From Rheinheimera aquimaris (GTDB lineage: Bacteria > Pseudomonadota > Gammaproteobacteria > Enterobacterales > Alteromonadaceae): a stretch of DNA of 64,000 bases. Position numbers and translations under genes: made by a program. Below are positions 10,004 through 19,399 of this stretch, piece by piece. Positions within the stretch are counted from its first letter, which is position 1. Every line of letters starts with the position of its first letter. The notes below the pieces were generated by a model. That model saw nothing but the letters and a program-made list of their open reading frames with translations, did not search any database and was not told where the DNA came from. Location of the stretch: positions 248,001 to 312,000 of the forward strand of contig NZ_JAJAVQ010000002.1 of NCBI RefSeq assembly GCF_020531985.1, in the 5' to 3' direction.

Positions 10004-11367
10004 GCTTGCGTCTCCTGCTTGGCTAAGGTGGCAATGGTTTTGGCTGCCGGTGGGTTGTACGGCCAGATTTTTAGCGTGATGCGGGTAGCCCATTCATCTA
10101 GGTATCCCCCCGCATTCAGCCAGATAAATACCCGGTTTAGCAGCGGTTTGCTGGCGTGATAACGCAATAACACGGCCACAATAAATAAGGTGGCGAACAT
10201 AGCGCTGGCGAACAGATCTGCTGTGAATGACAGGCTTCCGGTGTCTGGTATCACCTTTACCAGCAGCGTTTTGCCGGCGAGGTAGAGTGCCAGCAGACCT
10301 GCAGCATACAGTAGAGCCAGCATCACGCGCAGCCAGCGCAGGTTATCGTTGCGGCCTACAGAAGGCAGTAGCACCACAGTGACGGCCATCATTAACAACA
10401 TACTGCTGGCCAGACTGGTAAAAGGCAGTAGCAGATGAGTTGAGCCAACCAATACTGCTGCCAGTAAAGCCGCAGCACTCCAGTGCGAAACCGTTGGCTC
10501 TGTCGGTTCGGCCAGTTGCGCAGCCAGATAATGGTTAACAGCGTTGCCGCTGTGCAGGAAGGCATATGCTTTGTAGCAAGAGTGTGCCAGCAGGTGCAGC
10601 AGAGCCAGCGTATACAGGCCAAGCGCAATTTCAACCAGCATCAAGCCCATTTGTGCAACCGTTGACCATGCCAGCCGGACTTTAATGCTGACACGGGTTG
10701 TCATTATCAGTGCGGCCAGTACTGTACTGAACAGCGCTGCAACTAACAGCAATGCACTGGCAATGCCGCTTATTGCCATCAAGGGTGCAAAAAGCAACAG
10801 CAGTATGCCTCCAAGATTAATAATACCGGCGTGCAGCAACGCTGAAACCGGCGTCGGTGCCTCGACCACCTGGATCAGCCAGCCATGCAGAGGCAGCTGA
10901 GCGCATTTGAGCAGTGCCACTAAGGCCAGTAAGACCGCCGCACCATGCACTAAGGGTGATGCTGTGGTGGTGCCAGCAAGGTGCTGGATGATGTGCTGAA
11001 TATTGGCGCTATCAAATTGCAGGTACAGCAGTGTAAAAGCGACCGCCAGCAGTGCTTCACCCAAGCGGGCGCTGAGCGCCTTTTTATGTGCCGCCAGCTG
11101 AGCCCTTGGCCGGTCGGGATAAAACAGCAATAACTGCTGTAAGCTTAAGCTTATTGCTATCCAACCCAACCAGAACAACACCAAATGATTAGCCAGCAAT
11201 GTAACGACTACTGCGGCAATAGTGGCGGCTAATGCGCGCATAAAACGTGGTTTGTCAGTTTCACCTGCCAGTGCAACGGCGCTGTAGCGCCAAATCACTA
11301 CTGCCAACAGCGTTACCAGCGCCAGTAATATTACTTTAACAGCTGAAATATGAAGTAAAGCCTGCAT
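10000..11367 (-). CDS. dabB: DabB-type proton-conducting membrane subunit (NuoL/Nqo12-like)
   Basis: Polytopic membrane protein of the NADH-quinone oxidoreductase subunit 5/L family, paired with DabA as the cation-coupled half of the DAB inorganic carbon pump. The 455 residues are almost all hydrophobic helices. Family blocks include 'LFWLGWIAISLSLQQLLLF', 'QLPLHGWLIQVVEAPTPVSA' (the conserved Pro-containing helix), 'LLHAGIINLGGILLL' and 'HLLAHSCYKAYAFLHSG'. It is shorter than true NuoL (about 610), as expected for DabB. First gene of the operon: ATG 11367 follows GGGTGGCAA. The 97-bp gap to the divergent LysR gene should contain both promoters. Confidence 0.93.
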   Translation of the reverse strand: MQALLHISAVKVILLALVTLLAVVIWRYSAVALAGETDKPRFMRALAATIAAVVVTLLANHLVLFWLGWIAISLSLQQLLLFYPDRPRAQLAAHKKALSARLGEALLAVAFTLLYLQFDSANIQHIIQHLAGTTTASPLVHGAAVLLALVALLKCAQLPLHGWLIQVVEAPTPVSALLHAGIINLGGILLLLFAPLMAISGIASALLLVAALFSTVLAALIMTTRVSIKVRLAWSTVAQMGLMLVEIALGLYTLALLHLLAHSCYKAYAFLHSGNAVNHYLAAQLAEPTEPTVSHWSAAALLAAVLVGSTHLLLPFTSLASSMLLMMAVTVVLLPSVGRNDNLRWLRVMLALLYAAGLLALYLAGKTLLVKVIPDTGSLSFTADLFASAMFATLFIVAVLLRYHASKPLLNRVFIWLNAGGYLDEWATRITLKIWPYNPPAAKTIATLAKQETQA

Positions 11368-11409
11368 TTGCCACCCCGCCAGATTGAAGTGGTGCTATTG
11401 TGCGTAGTG

Positions 11410-11422
11410 ACTTAATATAAGT
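11410..11422. promoter_or_regulatory. Possible LysR-type operator between dabB and the LysR gene
   Basis: The short dyad ACTTA-ATA-TAAGT lies in the 97-bp intergenic region, 43 bp from dabB and 42 bp from the regulator start. An interrupted AT-rich dyad in a divergent LysR promoter is where such regulators usually bind. One copy only and AT-rich, so it could be chance. Confidence 0.4.
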
Positions 11423-11464
11423 AAAATACATAATAAATCAGATATCGTTCACTAAAAGAGAACT

Positions 11465-12337
11465 ATGGGCCGGTTAAACTATCATCATCTGTATTATTTC
11501 TGGCAGGTCGCCCGGGGCGCAAACCTGACTGAAACGGCGCAACGGCTGCATGTTTCCCAGTCGGCGTTATCTGCACAAATCAAACAGCTGGAGCAGAGTA
11601 TGCAGGTGCAGCTGTTTCAGCGGCAGGGGCGGCGTTTAGTGCTGACCGACAGCGGCTATCAGACACTGAAATACGCTGAAGACATTTTCAGCCGCGGCCA
11701 GGAGCTGGAGCAATTACTGCTAAATGGCATGCAATCGCAGCACAGCCCGCTGCGCATTGGTACCCTGGCGACGATGTCACGTAACTTTATTGAAAGTTTT
11801 ATCGCCCCGCTTTTGGGTAACCCGGCCAGCCGGTACAGTTTATTTTCGATGACACAGACTGCACTGTTAAATGCGTTGGCTGCGCACCAACTGGATCTGG
11901 TGTTGAGTAATATTGCTGTGCAGGGCAATGATAGCCAGCTTTGGCAGTGTCGGCTGCTGGCGCGGCAGCCCGTAGCGGTAATAGGGCCACCAAATAAAGC
12001 CGCCGGCAGTGCATTGCCGGCCTATCAGCAGCAGCGCTGGGTATTGCCGCCGGTGCAAAGCCCGGTTCGCACGGCGTTTGATGCGCTAGCGGCTCAGTAT
12101 CAGTTGCAACCGGAGGTAATAGCTGAAGCAGACGATATGGCGATGTTACGTCTGCTGGCGCGTGATAGCGGCGCCCTAACTGTTATGCCTGCGGTAGTGG
12201 TAAAAGACGAGTTAAATAGCGGCCGCTTGCAACAATATTTAACGCTGCCTGAGGTGCATGAAAACTTTTATATTATTACGACTCAGCGGGAACTGGTGCA
12301 TCCGCAGTTGCAGCATCTGTTACACGCTTTTAGTTAA
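11465..12337 (+). CDS. LysR family transcriptional regulator, NhaR-like
   Basis: A 290-residue LysR protein. The N-terminal winged helix-turn-helix reads 'NYHHLYYFWQVARGANLTETAQRLHVSQSALSAQIKQLE' in overlapping pieces; the 'NYHHLYYFW' start is typical of the NhaR subgroup. The remainder is a periplasmic-binding-protein-like effector domain ('LRIGTLATMSRNFIESF', 'VIGPPNKAAG', 'GALTVMPAVVV'). It is divergent from dabB over a 97-bp gap, the classic arrangement for a LysR regulator and its target operon. I infer that it controls dabB-dabA-DUF6671-sua5, perhaps in response to CO2/bicarbonate or ion status. ATG 11465 follows AAGAGAACT. Confidence 0.9.
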   Translation: MGRLNYHHLYYFWQVARGANLTETAQRLHVSQSALSAQIKQLEQSMQVQLFQRQGRRLVLTDSGYQTLKYAEDIFSRGQELEQLLLNGMQSQHSPLRIGTLATMSRNFIESFIAPLLGNPASRYSLFSMTQTALLNALAAHQLDLVLSNIAVQGNDSQLWQCRLLARQPVAVIGPPNKAAGSALPAYQQQRWVLPPVQSPVRTAFDALAAQYQLQPEVIAEADDMAMLRLLARDSGALTVMPAVVVKDELNSGRLQQYLTLPEVHENFYIITTQRELVHPQLQHLLHAFS

Positions 12338-12549
12338 TTTAGCCGGGTGCCCGGCGCTGGCTCTGCAGCCAACTACCGGTGGCGGGCACACCAATAAATA
12401 GTGAAAAGCGCTTATTAATGCGGTTTTCTTAATGAAAAAATGGGTAGCGTAAAAATAACATTATGATTTTAAAAGATTATAAAGTTGGCATTAATACTGC
12501 TTTATGAGCCTTGCTTATACCAACAATAACGACTGCACAGGACGATGCG

Positions 12550-13377
12550 ATGGCAAATCCGCTTTCTACCATACAACAATGCCGGTTATATGCCGGCTTT
12601 GAACTACAACGTTTATGGCTTACCCGCCGTGGCCTGATGACCCTGGCCGCTACCGCTGTTATCTGGTTTTTTCTGCTGCGTTATGCCATAGCGCCTGCCA
12701 GCGATCTTATAAGCGCTGACGGTTTTCAGCAGTTTTTCCGTGATGTGTTTGGCAGCGGTGGGCTGACGCAGTTATTTTCCTGGCCGGCACCAGAGCTGGC
12801 GGTGTATTGGGTGCTGAGTTTGCTTATTCTGCCGACATTTTGCTTATTCTTTACTGCCAATCAGCTATGTAGTGATTTAGAGCGCGGCACTTTGCGCTTT
12901 CTGGCTTTACGTTCCAGCCGCGCCGGTATCGTGCTGGGGCGTTTTTGCGGACAAATGCTGGTACAGGGCAGCTTAATTTTGCTAACCCTGGCGGCCACCT
13001 TATCGCTGGCTGCCTGGCGTGAAGGTGGTATCAGCCTGGCGATGCTTACTGCTGCTATCGTTATTGCGGTCAACCTGCTGCTGGTGTTACTGCCCTTTAC
13101 TGCGCTGATGAGCTGTTTTTCTGCCATGGTGCGCTCAGCCAGGCTGGCAGTCAGTCTGGCTATTGTTAGCCTGGGTTTAGTTTTTGCGCTGCTTAGCTGG
13201 TTTATTTTTTACTTCCCTGACTACCTGTTTGTCATGGGCTATCTGCCCGGTACCCAGGTGCTGCAGTTAATCCAGCTGCAGGGGTGGATCACCTTGCAAC
13301 ATGCACTGTTACCGCTGGCGCAAACCGCCGTACTGCTAACGGCAGCAACCTTACTGCTGAAACGGAGAATGTTATGA
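12550..13377 (+). CDS. ABC-2 type transporter permease subunit
   Basis: A membrane protein of 275 residues with six predicted hydrophobic segments ('LMTLAATAVIWFFLLRYAI', 'YWVLSLLILPTFCLFFTA', 'LVQGSLILLTLAATLSLAAW' and others), matching ABC-2 permeases such as those of NosY/CcmB-like exporters. An Asp/Glu/Arg stretch 'CSDLERGTLRFLALRSSR' after TM2 is the typical coupling region. Start ATG 12550 (MANPLSTIQQ) follows ACAGGA; a TTG at 12511 is unlikely. Its stop overlaps the ATG of the ATPase gene (ATGA), so the two form one transporter. Substrate unknown. Confidence 0.85.
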   Translation: MANPLSTIQQCRLYAGFELQRLWLTRRGLMTLAATAVIWFFLLRYAIAPASDLISADGFQQFFRDVFGSGGLTQLFSWPAPELAVYWVLSLLILPTFCLFFTANQLCSDLERGTLRFLALRSSRAGIVLGRFCGQMLVQGSLILLTLAATLSLAAWREGGISLAMLTAAIVIAVNLLLVLLPFTALMSCFSAMVRSARLAVSLAIVSLGLVFALLSWFIFYFPDYLFVMGYLPGTQVLQLIQLQGWITLQHALLPLAQTAVLLTAATLLLKRRML

Positions 13378-14282
13378 ACACTATTATTCAGTGTCAGGGT
13401 GTCAGCCAGGCTTTTGGTAGTAAAAAGGTATTGCAGCAACTTGATTTTACGCTGCAGCAAGGTGAAGTGGCAGCATTGATAGGCCCCAATGGTGCAGGCA
13501 AAACCACTCTATTCAGTATTCTGTGTGGTTACTTAAAGCCAGATAGTGGCAATGTGCTGTTGTTCGGCCATAAGCCTGGCAGCGCCGCGCTGTTTGGTAA
13601 GGTTGCCGCGCTGCCACAGGATGCCCAGTTCGATCCGGCATTTAGTATAGGCGAGCAGCTGGACTTTTATGGCCGCTTGCAAGGGCTGAGTAGCAAAGCT
13701 GCCAGGGCAGAAACCGAGCGGGTGCTGGCACTGGTTGGACTGAGTGAACAGCGCCAGCATAAAGCCGGCGCACTGAGCCATGGTATGCGTAAAAGGGCCG
13801 CTATAGCCCAGGCATTTATTGGCGCACCGCAGCTGATTTTACTCGATGAACCTACCGCCGGGCTCGACCCGGTAAATGCGTTGCAAATCCGCCAGCTTAT
13901 CAGCCGTTTAAGTGCTGAAGTCAGTTTTGTTATCAGCTCGCACAATATTTTCGAGCTGGAGCAACTGTGCAACAAAGTGCTGTATCTGGAGCAGGGGCGA
14001 TTAAAGACAGAAACGAACAGTAATGCCGACAGTCAGCAGCAATACCTGACACTGCAGCTGGAGCAAGACGACAGTGCCGCTGTGACTCAGGCACTGAGCG
14101 CATTGCCCGGCGTGATTAGCATCGAAGCGGTGCAGCAAAAAACACTGTTACTCTGCTATCAGGCCCAGCAAAACGCTGATTTCGATCTGGCGGTATTGCA
14201 GTGTCTGGCTGCCAATGGCTGGCGTTACCGCAACCTGACTAAAGGTAAAACCTTAGAGCAGAAACTGTTCAGCAGCGTTTAA
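13374..14282 (+). CDS. ABC transporter ATP-binding protein
   Basis: ATPase partner of the preceding permease, 302 residues. Walker A is 'GPNGAGKTT', the signature is 'LSHGMRKRAAIAQAF', Walker B is 'LILLDEPTAGLDP' and the H-loop is 'ISSHNIFE'. The signature deviates slightly (LSHGM instead of LSGGQ), as in many ABC-2 exporters. The start is ATG 13374, overlapping the permease stop as ATGA; the longer frame beginning at 13284 is inside the permease gene. The gene ends tail-to-tail with the protease gene, overlapping by 4 bases. Cargo unknown. Confidence 0.92.
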   Translation: MNTIIQCQGVSQAFGSKKVLQQLDFTLQQGEVAALIGPNGAGKTTLFSILCGYLKPDSGNVLLFGHKPGSAALFGKVAALPQDAQFDPAFSIGEQLDFYGRLQGLSSKAARAETERVLALVGLSEQRQHKAGALSHGMRKRAAIAQAFIGAPQLILLDEPTAGLDPVNALQIRQLISRLSAEVSFVISSHNIFELEQLCNKVLYLEQGRLKTETNSNADSQQQYLTLQLEQDDSAAVTQALSALPGVISIEAVQQKTLLLCYQAQQNADFDLAVLQCLAANGWRYRNLTKGKTLEQKLFSSV

Positions 14283-15202
14283 AGGCCGCACTGTGCTTTA
14301 AGTGCCTGAATATCGTCAGCGGTCAGCCGGCTTTGTTGGGTATTAAGCGCAGCGTGCATTACTGACGCCGGGTTGTCGGTATGGCCGACACCCAGCGCAT
14401 GGCCAAATTCGTGCGCGATGGTCAGTTGTAAATCGGTCAGTGTTTTATAAGCGAAAATGGTCATCACACGCTGCTTGCCGCGTATTTCCATCAGGCCGAC
14501 TTCTGTTTTGGCAACTTCAGTAGTTTGCTGCGGTAGCAGGGCATTGCGGTCCGCCACAGTGTCGTTAATGTATTGCTGTTCACGCTGTAATCTTTGTTGT
14601 TCAGTATTAAGGTTGTCGGCCTGCTGCTGCAATTGTTGCTGACGCTGGTTCAGCTGCTGCTGCTCGCGTTGCAAGGCGCTGCGATCGAGTGAGGCTTGCT
14701 GCACTTTGCGTTCAAAGGCGGCGACGTCGGCGGCAAATTGCTGGTTTTGTGCCTCAAATTGCTGCTGTTGCTGTTGCAGCCGTGCGCTTTGCTGCTGCAA
14801 ACCGGCTACGCGCTGGTTAATGTTGGTGTCGTACCTGTCTAGATTGCGCTGCAGCAACGCTTGTTGCAGTACCTGTTGCTGACGCTCATCGTAGGCAAAA
14901 TTTATCGCAAAACCATCAAGGCTGTCGTAACGAAACAGCTCAACACCAAAGGCCTGGTTCCATTGCATAGCGGCACTGTGAGCGGCTTGTTCTGCCTGCT
15001 CCAGCGTTAAATCAAATGCCGGGTCCAGCTGGCCTATACGCCAGCTTACCGGGGCTTTACACAGATACTGCTGCATCGCATTGTCGGCGTAGTCCTGCAA
15101 CACCTTCGGCAGCTGCGGCTTTTTCTGCATCAACCCCGCCAGCAGCTGATAACTGGCGTACACCAATACGGTATAAAACAGCACACGCAATAACAGTTTC
15201 AT
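14279..15202 (-). CDS. Membrane-anchored matrixin-like zinc metalloprotease with coiled coil
   Basis: The C-terminus holds 'HEFGHALGVGHTDNP', the HExxHxxGxxH zinc motif of metzincins, and 'SVMHAAL', a plausible Met-turn. This supports a matrixin-type peptidase. The N-terminus has one hydrophobic segment (about residues 4-22), so the protein is probably anchored in or exported across the inner membrane. Residues about 110-215 are a very Gln-rich heptad region (runs of QQQ and LQQQ), predicted coiled coil. This layout, a peptidase head on a coiled-coil stalk, is not one I can assign to a named protein. 307 residues; substrate unknown. Confidence 0.8.
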   Translation of the reverse strand: MKLLLRVLFYTVLVYASYQLLAGLMQKKPQLPKVLQDYADNAMQQYLCKAPVSWRIGQLDPAFDLTLEQAEQAAHSAAMQWNQAFGVELFRYDSLDGFAINFAYDERQQQVLQQALLQRNLDRYDTNINQRVAGLQQQSARLQQQQQQFEAQNQQFAADVAAFERKVQQASLDRSALQREQQQLNQRQQQLQQQADNLNTEQQRLQREQQYINDTVADRNALLPQQTTEVAKTEVGLMEIRGKQRVMTIFAYKTLTDLQLTIAHEFGHALGVGHTDNPASVMHAALNTQQSRLTADDIQALKAQCGL

Positions 15203-15327
15203 TTACACCTCAATCGACAAGCTGCTGCCTAACATAGCTTGTTACAAAGCCATTTACCGGTTCAGATTGACCACTTTGTATGCCTTAAGTTAATGTGCAG
15301 CATAACAATTGTTAAGGAGCAAATTAA

Positions 15328-15774
15328 GTGAATATTGCTACCCTGTGGATCATTGCCGGTATTGTATTGATCCTGACAGAGTTAATGGCGACCAGTATAG
15401 TGGCTGTATTTTTTGGTATTGCAGCGATAGCCGTGGGGTTATTGCTGAATTTTGGCCTGATTGACAGCTACAGCATGCAGTTCTTATTGTTTGGCGTTTT
15501 GTCATTGCTGCTGCTGTTTACCGTGCGCGGCCATTTTAAACGCTGGTTTGTCGGTTACACCGCCGACAGCAATGAGCAACCCTCCCGTTTTGCTGATGAC
15601 ATCGGCCGCCGAGTCACTGTGCATACCGATTTTAACCAGGGCGCAGGTCGCGTCGTACTAAACGGCGTGCAATGGGATGCAGAGTCGGCTGATAATCTGC
15701 ATGCCGGCGATGTTGCCTGGGTAGTGGCCAACCATGGCATTAAGCTGGTGGTATCAGCGGTTAAGCCTGACTAA
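15328..15774 (+). CDS. NfeD-like membrane protein (YbbJ type)
   Basis: Short NfeD protein: two or three N-terminal membrane helices ('LWIIAGIVLILTELMA', 'IAAIAVGLLLNFGL', 'FLLFGVLSLLLLF') followed by a soluble OB-fold domain ('GRRVTVHTDFNQGAGRVVLNGVQWDA'). NfeD proteins are found beside SPFH/stomatin genes and are thought to help organise membrane microdomains. Here the partner is qmcA, 38 bp downstream. The start is GTG 15328, preceded by AAGGAGCAAATTAA. 148 residues. Confidence 0.9.
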   Translation: MNIATLWIIAGIVLILTELMATSIVAVFFGIAAIAVGLLLNFGLIDSYSMQFLLFGVLSLLLLFTVRGHFKRWFVGYTADSNEQPSRFADDIGRRVTVHTDFNQGAGRVVLNGVQWDAESADNLHAGDVAWVVANHGIKLVVSAVKPD

Positions 15775-15812
15775 TTTTATCCAACCTGCCATCTGTTTAA
15801 GGAGTAAATCTG

Positions 15813-16751
15813 ATGGGTCCAATTGATATTAATACTATTTTAATGGCCGGCTTTGCACTGGCGGTCGTCATTACCATTGTTAAAACCGCCCGGGTGGTAC
15901 CGCAGAAAAGTAATTATGTAATAGAGCGGCTGGGTAAATATTCGCGCACGCTGGATTCGGGCTTTCATATTCTGATCCCTTTTATCGACAAAGTAGCCTA
16001 TGTACATAGCTTAAAAGAAGAAGTCATCGACGTGCAGCGCCAGACCTGTGTAACCCGGGACAATATCCAGGTAGGAATAGATGGCATTTTATATCTGCAG
16101 GTGATCGATCCCCATAAAGCCAGCTACGGCATTAACGACTACCGTTACGCTTCCGCCCAGTTGGCTCAAACAACGATGCGTTCTGTGATTGGCCAGACTG
16201 ATCTGGATAAAACCTTTGAAGAACGCGCCAAAATTAATGAAGAAGTGGTAAAAGCATTAGATGAAGCCGCAGCCCCCTGGGGCGTGAAAGTACTGCGCTA
16301 CGAGATTGCCGACATTGAACTGCCTATCAGCATTAAAGATGCGTTAGAGCAACAAATGCGGGCTGAACGTGAGCGCCGTGCTGCTATCGCCAAATCAGAA
16401 GGTGAGCGCCAGTCGATGATTAACGTGTCCGAAGGCCAGAAGCAGGAAGTGATTAACCTGTCTGAAGGTGACAAGATGCGTCAAATCAACGAAGCCGAAG
16501 GCCGCGCCCGAGAGATTGAACTTATCGCGATTGCCACGGCAGAAGGCATACGCAAAATTGCTGAGGCCATTAATCAACCCGGTGGCTCTGAGGCGGTAAG
16601 CCTGCGGGTTGCAGAGCAATACGTAAAAGAGTTCGGTAACCTGGCAAAAACCAATAACACCATGATAGTGCCGGCAGAGCTGGCCAATATCGGCGGTGCG
16701 GTAGCCGGTTTAACGGAAATCTTAAAAGTGGCACAGCCAAAAACGAAGTAG
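15813..16751 (+). CDS. qmcA: SPFH/band 7 domain protein QmcA
   Basis: Inner-membrane stomatin/prohibitin relative, 312 residues, with an N-terminal membrane helix ('LMAGFALAVVITIVKTA') and a band 7 domain ('RLGKYSRTLDSGFHILIPFIDKV' read in pieces, 'GQTDLDKTFEERAKIN', 'APWGVKVLRYEIADIELP'). A charged helical tail rich in Glu and Arg (about 180-250) builds the oligomer. QmcA is a multicopy suppressor of htpX/ftsH defects in E. coli, so a role in membrane protein quality control is likely. A strong AAGGAG site precedes ATG 15813. Co-transcribed with the NfeD gene and closed by a terminator. Confidence 0.93.
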   Translation: MGPIDINTILMAGFALAVVITIVKTARVVPQKSNYVIERLGKYSRTLDSGFHILIPFIDKVAYVHSLKEEVIDVQRQTCVTRDNIQVGIDGILYLQVIDPHKASYGINDYRYASAQLAQTTMRSVIGQTDLDKTFEERAKINEEVVKALDEAAAPWGVKVLRYEIADIELPISIKDALEQQMRAERERRAAIAKSEGERQSMINVSEGQKQEVINLSEGDKMRQINEAEGRAREIELIAIATAEGIRKIAEAINQPGGSEAVSLRVAEQYVKEFGNLAKTNNTMIVPAELANIGGAVAGLTEILKVAQPKTK

Positions 16752-16772
16752 ATATCTGTTTTAGTTTGCAGA

Positions 16773-16795
16773 GCCGGCAGCATGCCGGCTTTTTG
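16773..16795 (+). terminator. Terminator after qmcA
   Basis: The 6-bp stem GCCGGC (16773-16778) / GCCGGC (16784-16789) with loop AGCAT is followed by TTTTTG. It separates the nfeD-qmcA unit from the convergent chemoreceptor gene. Confidence 0.85.
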
Positions 16796-16809
16796 TTTAT
16801 TTTTGCAGG

Positions 16810-18432
16810 TTACAGTTTAAAGCGGGTCAATAGCTCGTTTAGATCAACTGCCAGTCTGGACAATTCGTGTGCTGAGGCGCTGGTTTGGTTGGCGCCGGCA
16901 GCTGATTGCGTTGCTAAATCGCTGATATTGACTATGTTGCGGTCTATATCGCGTGCTACTTTTGCTTGTTGCTCTGCCGCACTGGCGACAACCAAATTAC
17001 TGTCGCTGATGCGGTTAATCTGATCGCTTATCGTCGCCAGTGCCTGACCTGCCGCCGTCGAGACTTTTAGGGCTTCCTCTGCTGTCATAGTGCTTTGGTG
17101 CATCGCATCAACGGCATTCCCTGTCTCGGTGCGTATCTGTGTAATGATTTGCTCAATTTCCCGGGTGGAAAGTTGAGTGCGATGTGCCAGCGCTCTTACT
17201 TCGTCGGCGACGACAGCAAAACCTCTGCCGGCTTCGCCGGCTCTGGCAGCTTCAATAGCAGCATTTAATGCCAACAGGTTGGTTTGTTCAGCGATGGCGC
17301 GAATCACATCCAGTACAGTACCAATTTGCTGTGATTGGCTGGCCAGGTTTTGCACCAGCTCTGATGTGGTGGCTATCTGTTCATTCATGCGGTGAATAGA
17401 GCTTACGGTATTCTCAACCTGGCGTCTGCCTTCATGGGTCACTCTGGCTGATTCTGCAGAGGCCTCTGAGGTTGATGAAGCCGTATGAGCAACTTCATCT
17501 ACTGCAGAGCTCATTTCTGTTATTGCGGTGGCGGCTTGCTGAATTTCATCATTCTGTCGCTGAATGCCCCGTGATGCATCTTCCGTGACTGAGTTTAACT
17601 CTTCTGCGGCAGACGCCAGCTGGGTTGAAGAGTTAGCGATATGACTCAGCGCATCGCGCAGGCTTTGCTGCATCTTAAGTAAAGCCGAGGATAAACGCGC
17701 AGCTTCATCGGCACCCGTTACGCTGACAGTGCGGGTCAGATCGCCACCGGCAACCGTTTCAGCCAGCGCAACGGCCTCAGATATAGGCACAGTAATACTG
17801 GTTGTAAGCAGCATAGCAATGCCGATACTTGTTGCAGCGACAATAACAATTACAGCGACCACCCACACTTTACCACTTTGGTAGGTAGAAAAAGATCGCC
17901 CGCTGATATCTGCGGATATTTTCTGATTAAGTTCGGCCAGACTAACCAGTTCTTGGGTCATTTCGTTGGAGAAGCTGTTCAGGCTGTCCAGTTGCTGCAA
18001 AGCGCTGGGTTTGTCGGACAGTAGCAGGAAGTTGACTACCTGCTGCTGGCCGCCTTCATAATTGGCTTTGGCTCGCAAAAATGCATTATATATCTGCTGT
18101 TCCTGGTCTGAGCTTATCAGTTGCTCATATTCATGCTGGTAGCGGTTAACGTCTTGTTTAACCTGCTCTAACCGGGCCAGCGTGTCCGTTTCTGCCCGGG
18201 CATCCTCTGCTGCCAGTAAACGCAGGGTAAATACCCGTATCCGCATCATGTTCAGGTTAAGGTTCGACAGGGTATTCAGGCTGGGAATGACATTGCCCTC
18301 AATCACACCGGCGACCTGCCGCATTGAAGACATACTGTTTAGTGAAAACAGCCCCAGTATCAATACCAGCACAGTTGTCAGAGCAAACCCACTTAGCAAA
18401 CGGTTACGAATTCCTATCTGGCGTATCATCAT
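16810..18432 (-). CDS. Methyl-accepting chemotaxis protein
   Basis: Transmembrane chemoreceptor of 540 residues. TM1 is at about residues 9-30 and TM2 at about 190-210 ('[20 protein letters not shown]'); between them is a roughly 160-residue helical periplasmic region of the four-helix-bundle type. HAMP follows, then the signalling domain with the conserved hairpin tip '[19 protein letters not shown]' and '[15 protein letters not shown]'. There is no C-terminal CheR/CheB pentapeptide; the protein ends 'LLTRFKL'. The start is ATG 18432, preceded by GAGGGATAT; an upstream ATG at 18450 lacks this. It sits 7 bp after an EamA transporter gene, probably in the same transcript. Ligand unknown. Confidence 0.92.
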   Translation of the reverse strand: MMIRQIGIRNRLLSGFALTTVLVLILGLFSLNSMSSMRQVAGVIEGNVIPSLNTLSNLNLNMMRIRVFTLRLLAAEDARAETDTLARLEQVKQDVNRYQHEYEQLISSDQEQQIYNAFLRAKANYEGGQQQVVNFLLLSDKPSALQQLDSLNSFSNEMTQELVSLAELNQKISADISGRSFSTYQSGKVWVVAVIVIVAATSIGIAMLLTTSITVPISEAVALAETVAGGDLTRTVSVTGADEAARLSSALLKMQQSLRDALSHIANSSTQLASAAEELNSVTEDASRGIQRQNDEIQQAATAITEMSSAVDEVAHTASSTSEASAESARVTHEGRRQVENTVSSIHRMNEQIATTSELVQNLASQSQQIGTVLDVIRAIAEQTNLLALNAAIEAARAGEAGRGFAVVADEVRALAHRTQLSTREIEQIITQIRTETGNAVDAMHQSTMTAEEALKVSTAAGQALATISDQINRISDSNLVVASAAEQQAKVARDIDRNIVNISDLATQSAAGANQTSASAHELSRLAVDLNELLTRFKL

Positions 18433-18439
18433 ATATCCC

Positions 18440-19399
18440 TCATGTGTCATTGTTTTTATACGAAAGCGGGTTTGTGTCGACGGTCTGCCGTTTTACTTTG
18501 TGTGTATTGAGCAAGGCGACAGTAAACCCCAACAGTGATATCGCGACACCCAGGTATTGCGTCAGGCCTGGCAGCTGGCTGTTAAACGGCAGACCGACGC
18601 CTAGCGCTATGGTGGGTGACAGCGCCGGAAACATCGCTGCACGACGGGTGCCCAGGTACTGAGCTGCTTTAGAAAAGGCAAAGATGGCAACTACACCAGA
18701 CAACACACCCTGTACCAGTACTTGTTGCCATAATAGGGTAGAGTCCAGCATCATTAAGGCCCATGGGCCTTTAAAGAATAAATAAAGCGGTATATAAAAC
18801 AGTGCGGAGTATACCGACACCAGAATAAGTGCTGTCAGTGCGCTGATACGCCACAGTCGCAGCAGTAAAATAAATACGGCCAGCATGGCGCCCGACGTGG
18901 CAAACATCAGATCTGAGTTTACTTGGTGCGCCAAAGTGTCAGAGCGGGGTTCGACCACCAGCATCAGGCCAGCGATTAAAATGCCCACGCCCAGCCCCCA
19001 TTGCCAGCTAAACCATTCTTTTAAAATAAGTACCGATAATATAATACTGCACACAATCAGCGTGACTAACTGAATAAAGGCGCCGTGTACCAGAGGAGAA
19101 TAATGGTAACCACCCAGTGCAAACCATAACAGCAGCGGCCCGGCCAGCACAGACAAAACCAGGCGCTTTTGCCAGCCAACACGCACGGCAGGTTTGTGTA
19201 TAACCAGCAGCGGGCTCAGCAGTAAGCCAGAAGTACTGTAGCGGATAAAAGCGATATCCCAGGCCGACATTCCCGCAGCGATACCATGAAATGACATCGC
19301 TAACCAGCCACCCCATAACAGCGCCACAATAAAGCCATAATAAACCCCCTCAACCAACATGCTCTGGCTGTTCTCACCGGCAAATCTGTTGTGTGGCAT
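18440..19399 (-). CDS. EamA/DMT family transporter, copy 1
   Basis: A ten-helix drug/metabolite transporter superfamily protein, 319 residues, made of two EamA repeats. Key stretches are '[17 protein letters not shown]', '[15 protein letters not shown]', '[16 protein letters not shown]' and '[19 protein letters not shown]'. It is a clear paralogue of the next gene upstream (19649-20587), with the same blocks in the same order. The start is ATG 19399 (MPHNRF), preceded by AGGGAAG; a longer frame to 19417 has no ribosome site. The gap to the MCP gene is 7 bp. Substrate unknown; such proteins often export amino acids or metabolites. Confidence 0.88.
   Translation of the reverse strand: MPHNRFAGENSQSMLVEGVYYGFIVALLWGGWLAMSFHGIAAGMSAWDIAFIRYSTSGLLLSPLLVIHKPAVRVGWQKRLVLSVLAGPLLLWFALGGYHYSPLVHGAFIQLVTLIVCSIILSVLILKEWFSWQWGLGVGILIAGLMLVVEPRSDTLAHQVNSDLMFATSGAMLAVFILLLRLWRISALTALILVSVYSALFYIPLYLFFKGPWALMMLDSTLLWQQVLVQGVLSGVVAIFAFSKAAQYLGTRRAAMFPALSPTIALGVGLPFNSQLPGLTQYLGVAISLLGFTVALLNTHKVKRQTVDTNPLSYKNNDT

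Noticed and set aside
12340-12375. CCGGG-TG-CCCGG-like inverted repeat after the LysR gene, considered as a terminator
   Set aside because: The loop is too short and no T-run follows.
13284-13373. Longer N-terminus for the ABC ATPase
   Set aside because: This part lies inside the permease gene; ATG 13374 overlaps the permease stop and begins right before the conserved ABC domain.
14570-14820. CTG/TTG-rich low-complexity stretch, considered as a DNA repeat array
   Set aside because: It encodes the Gln-rich coiled coil of the protease; the repetition is at the protein level and irregular in DNA.
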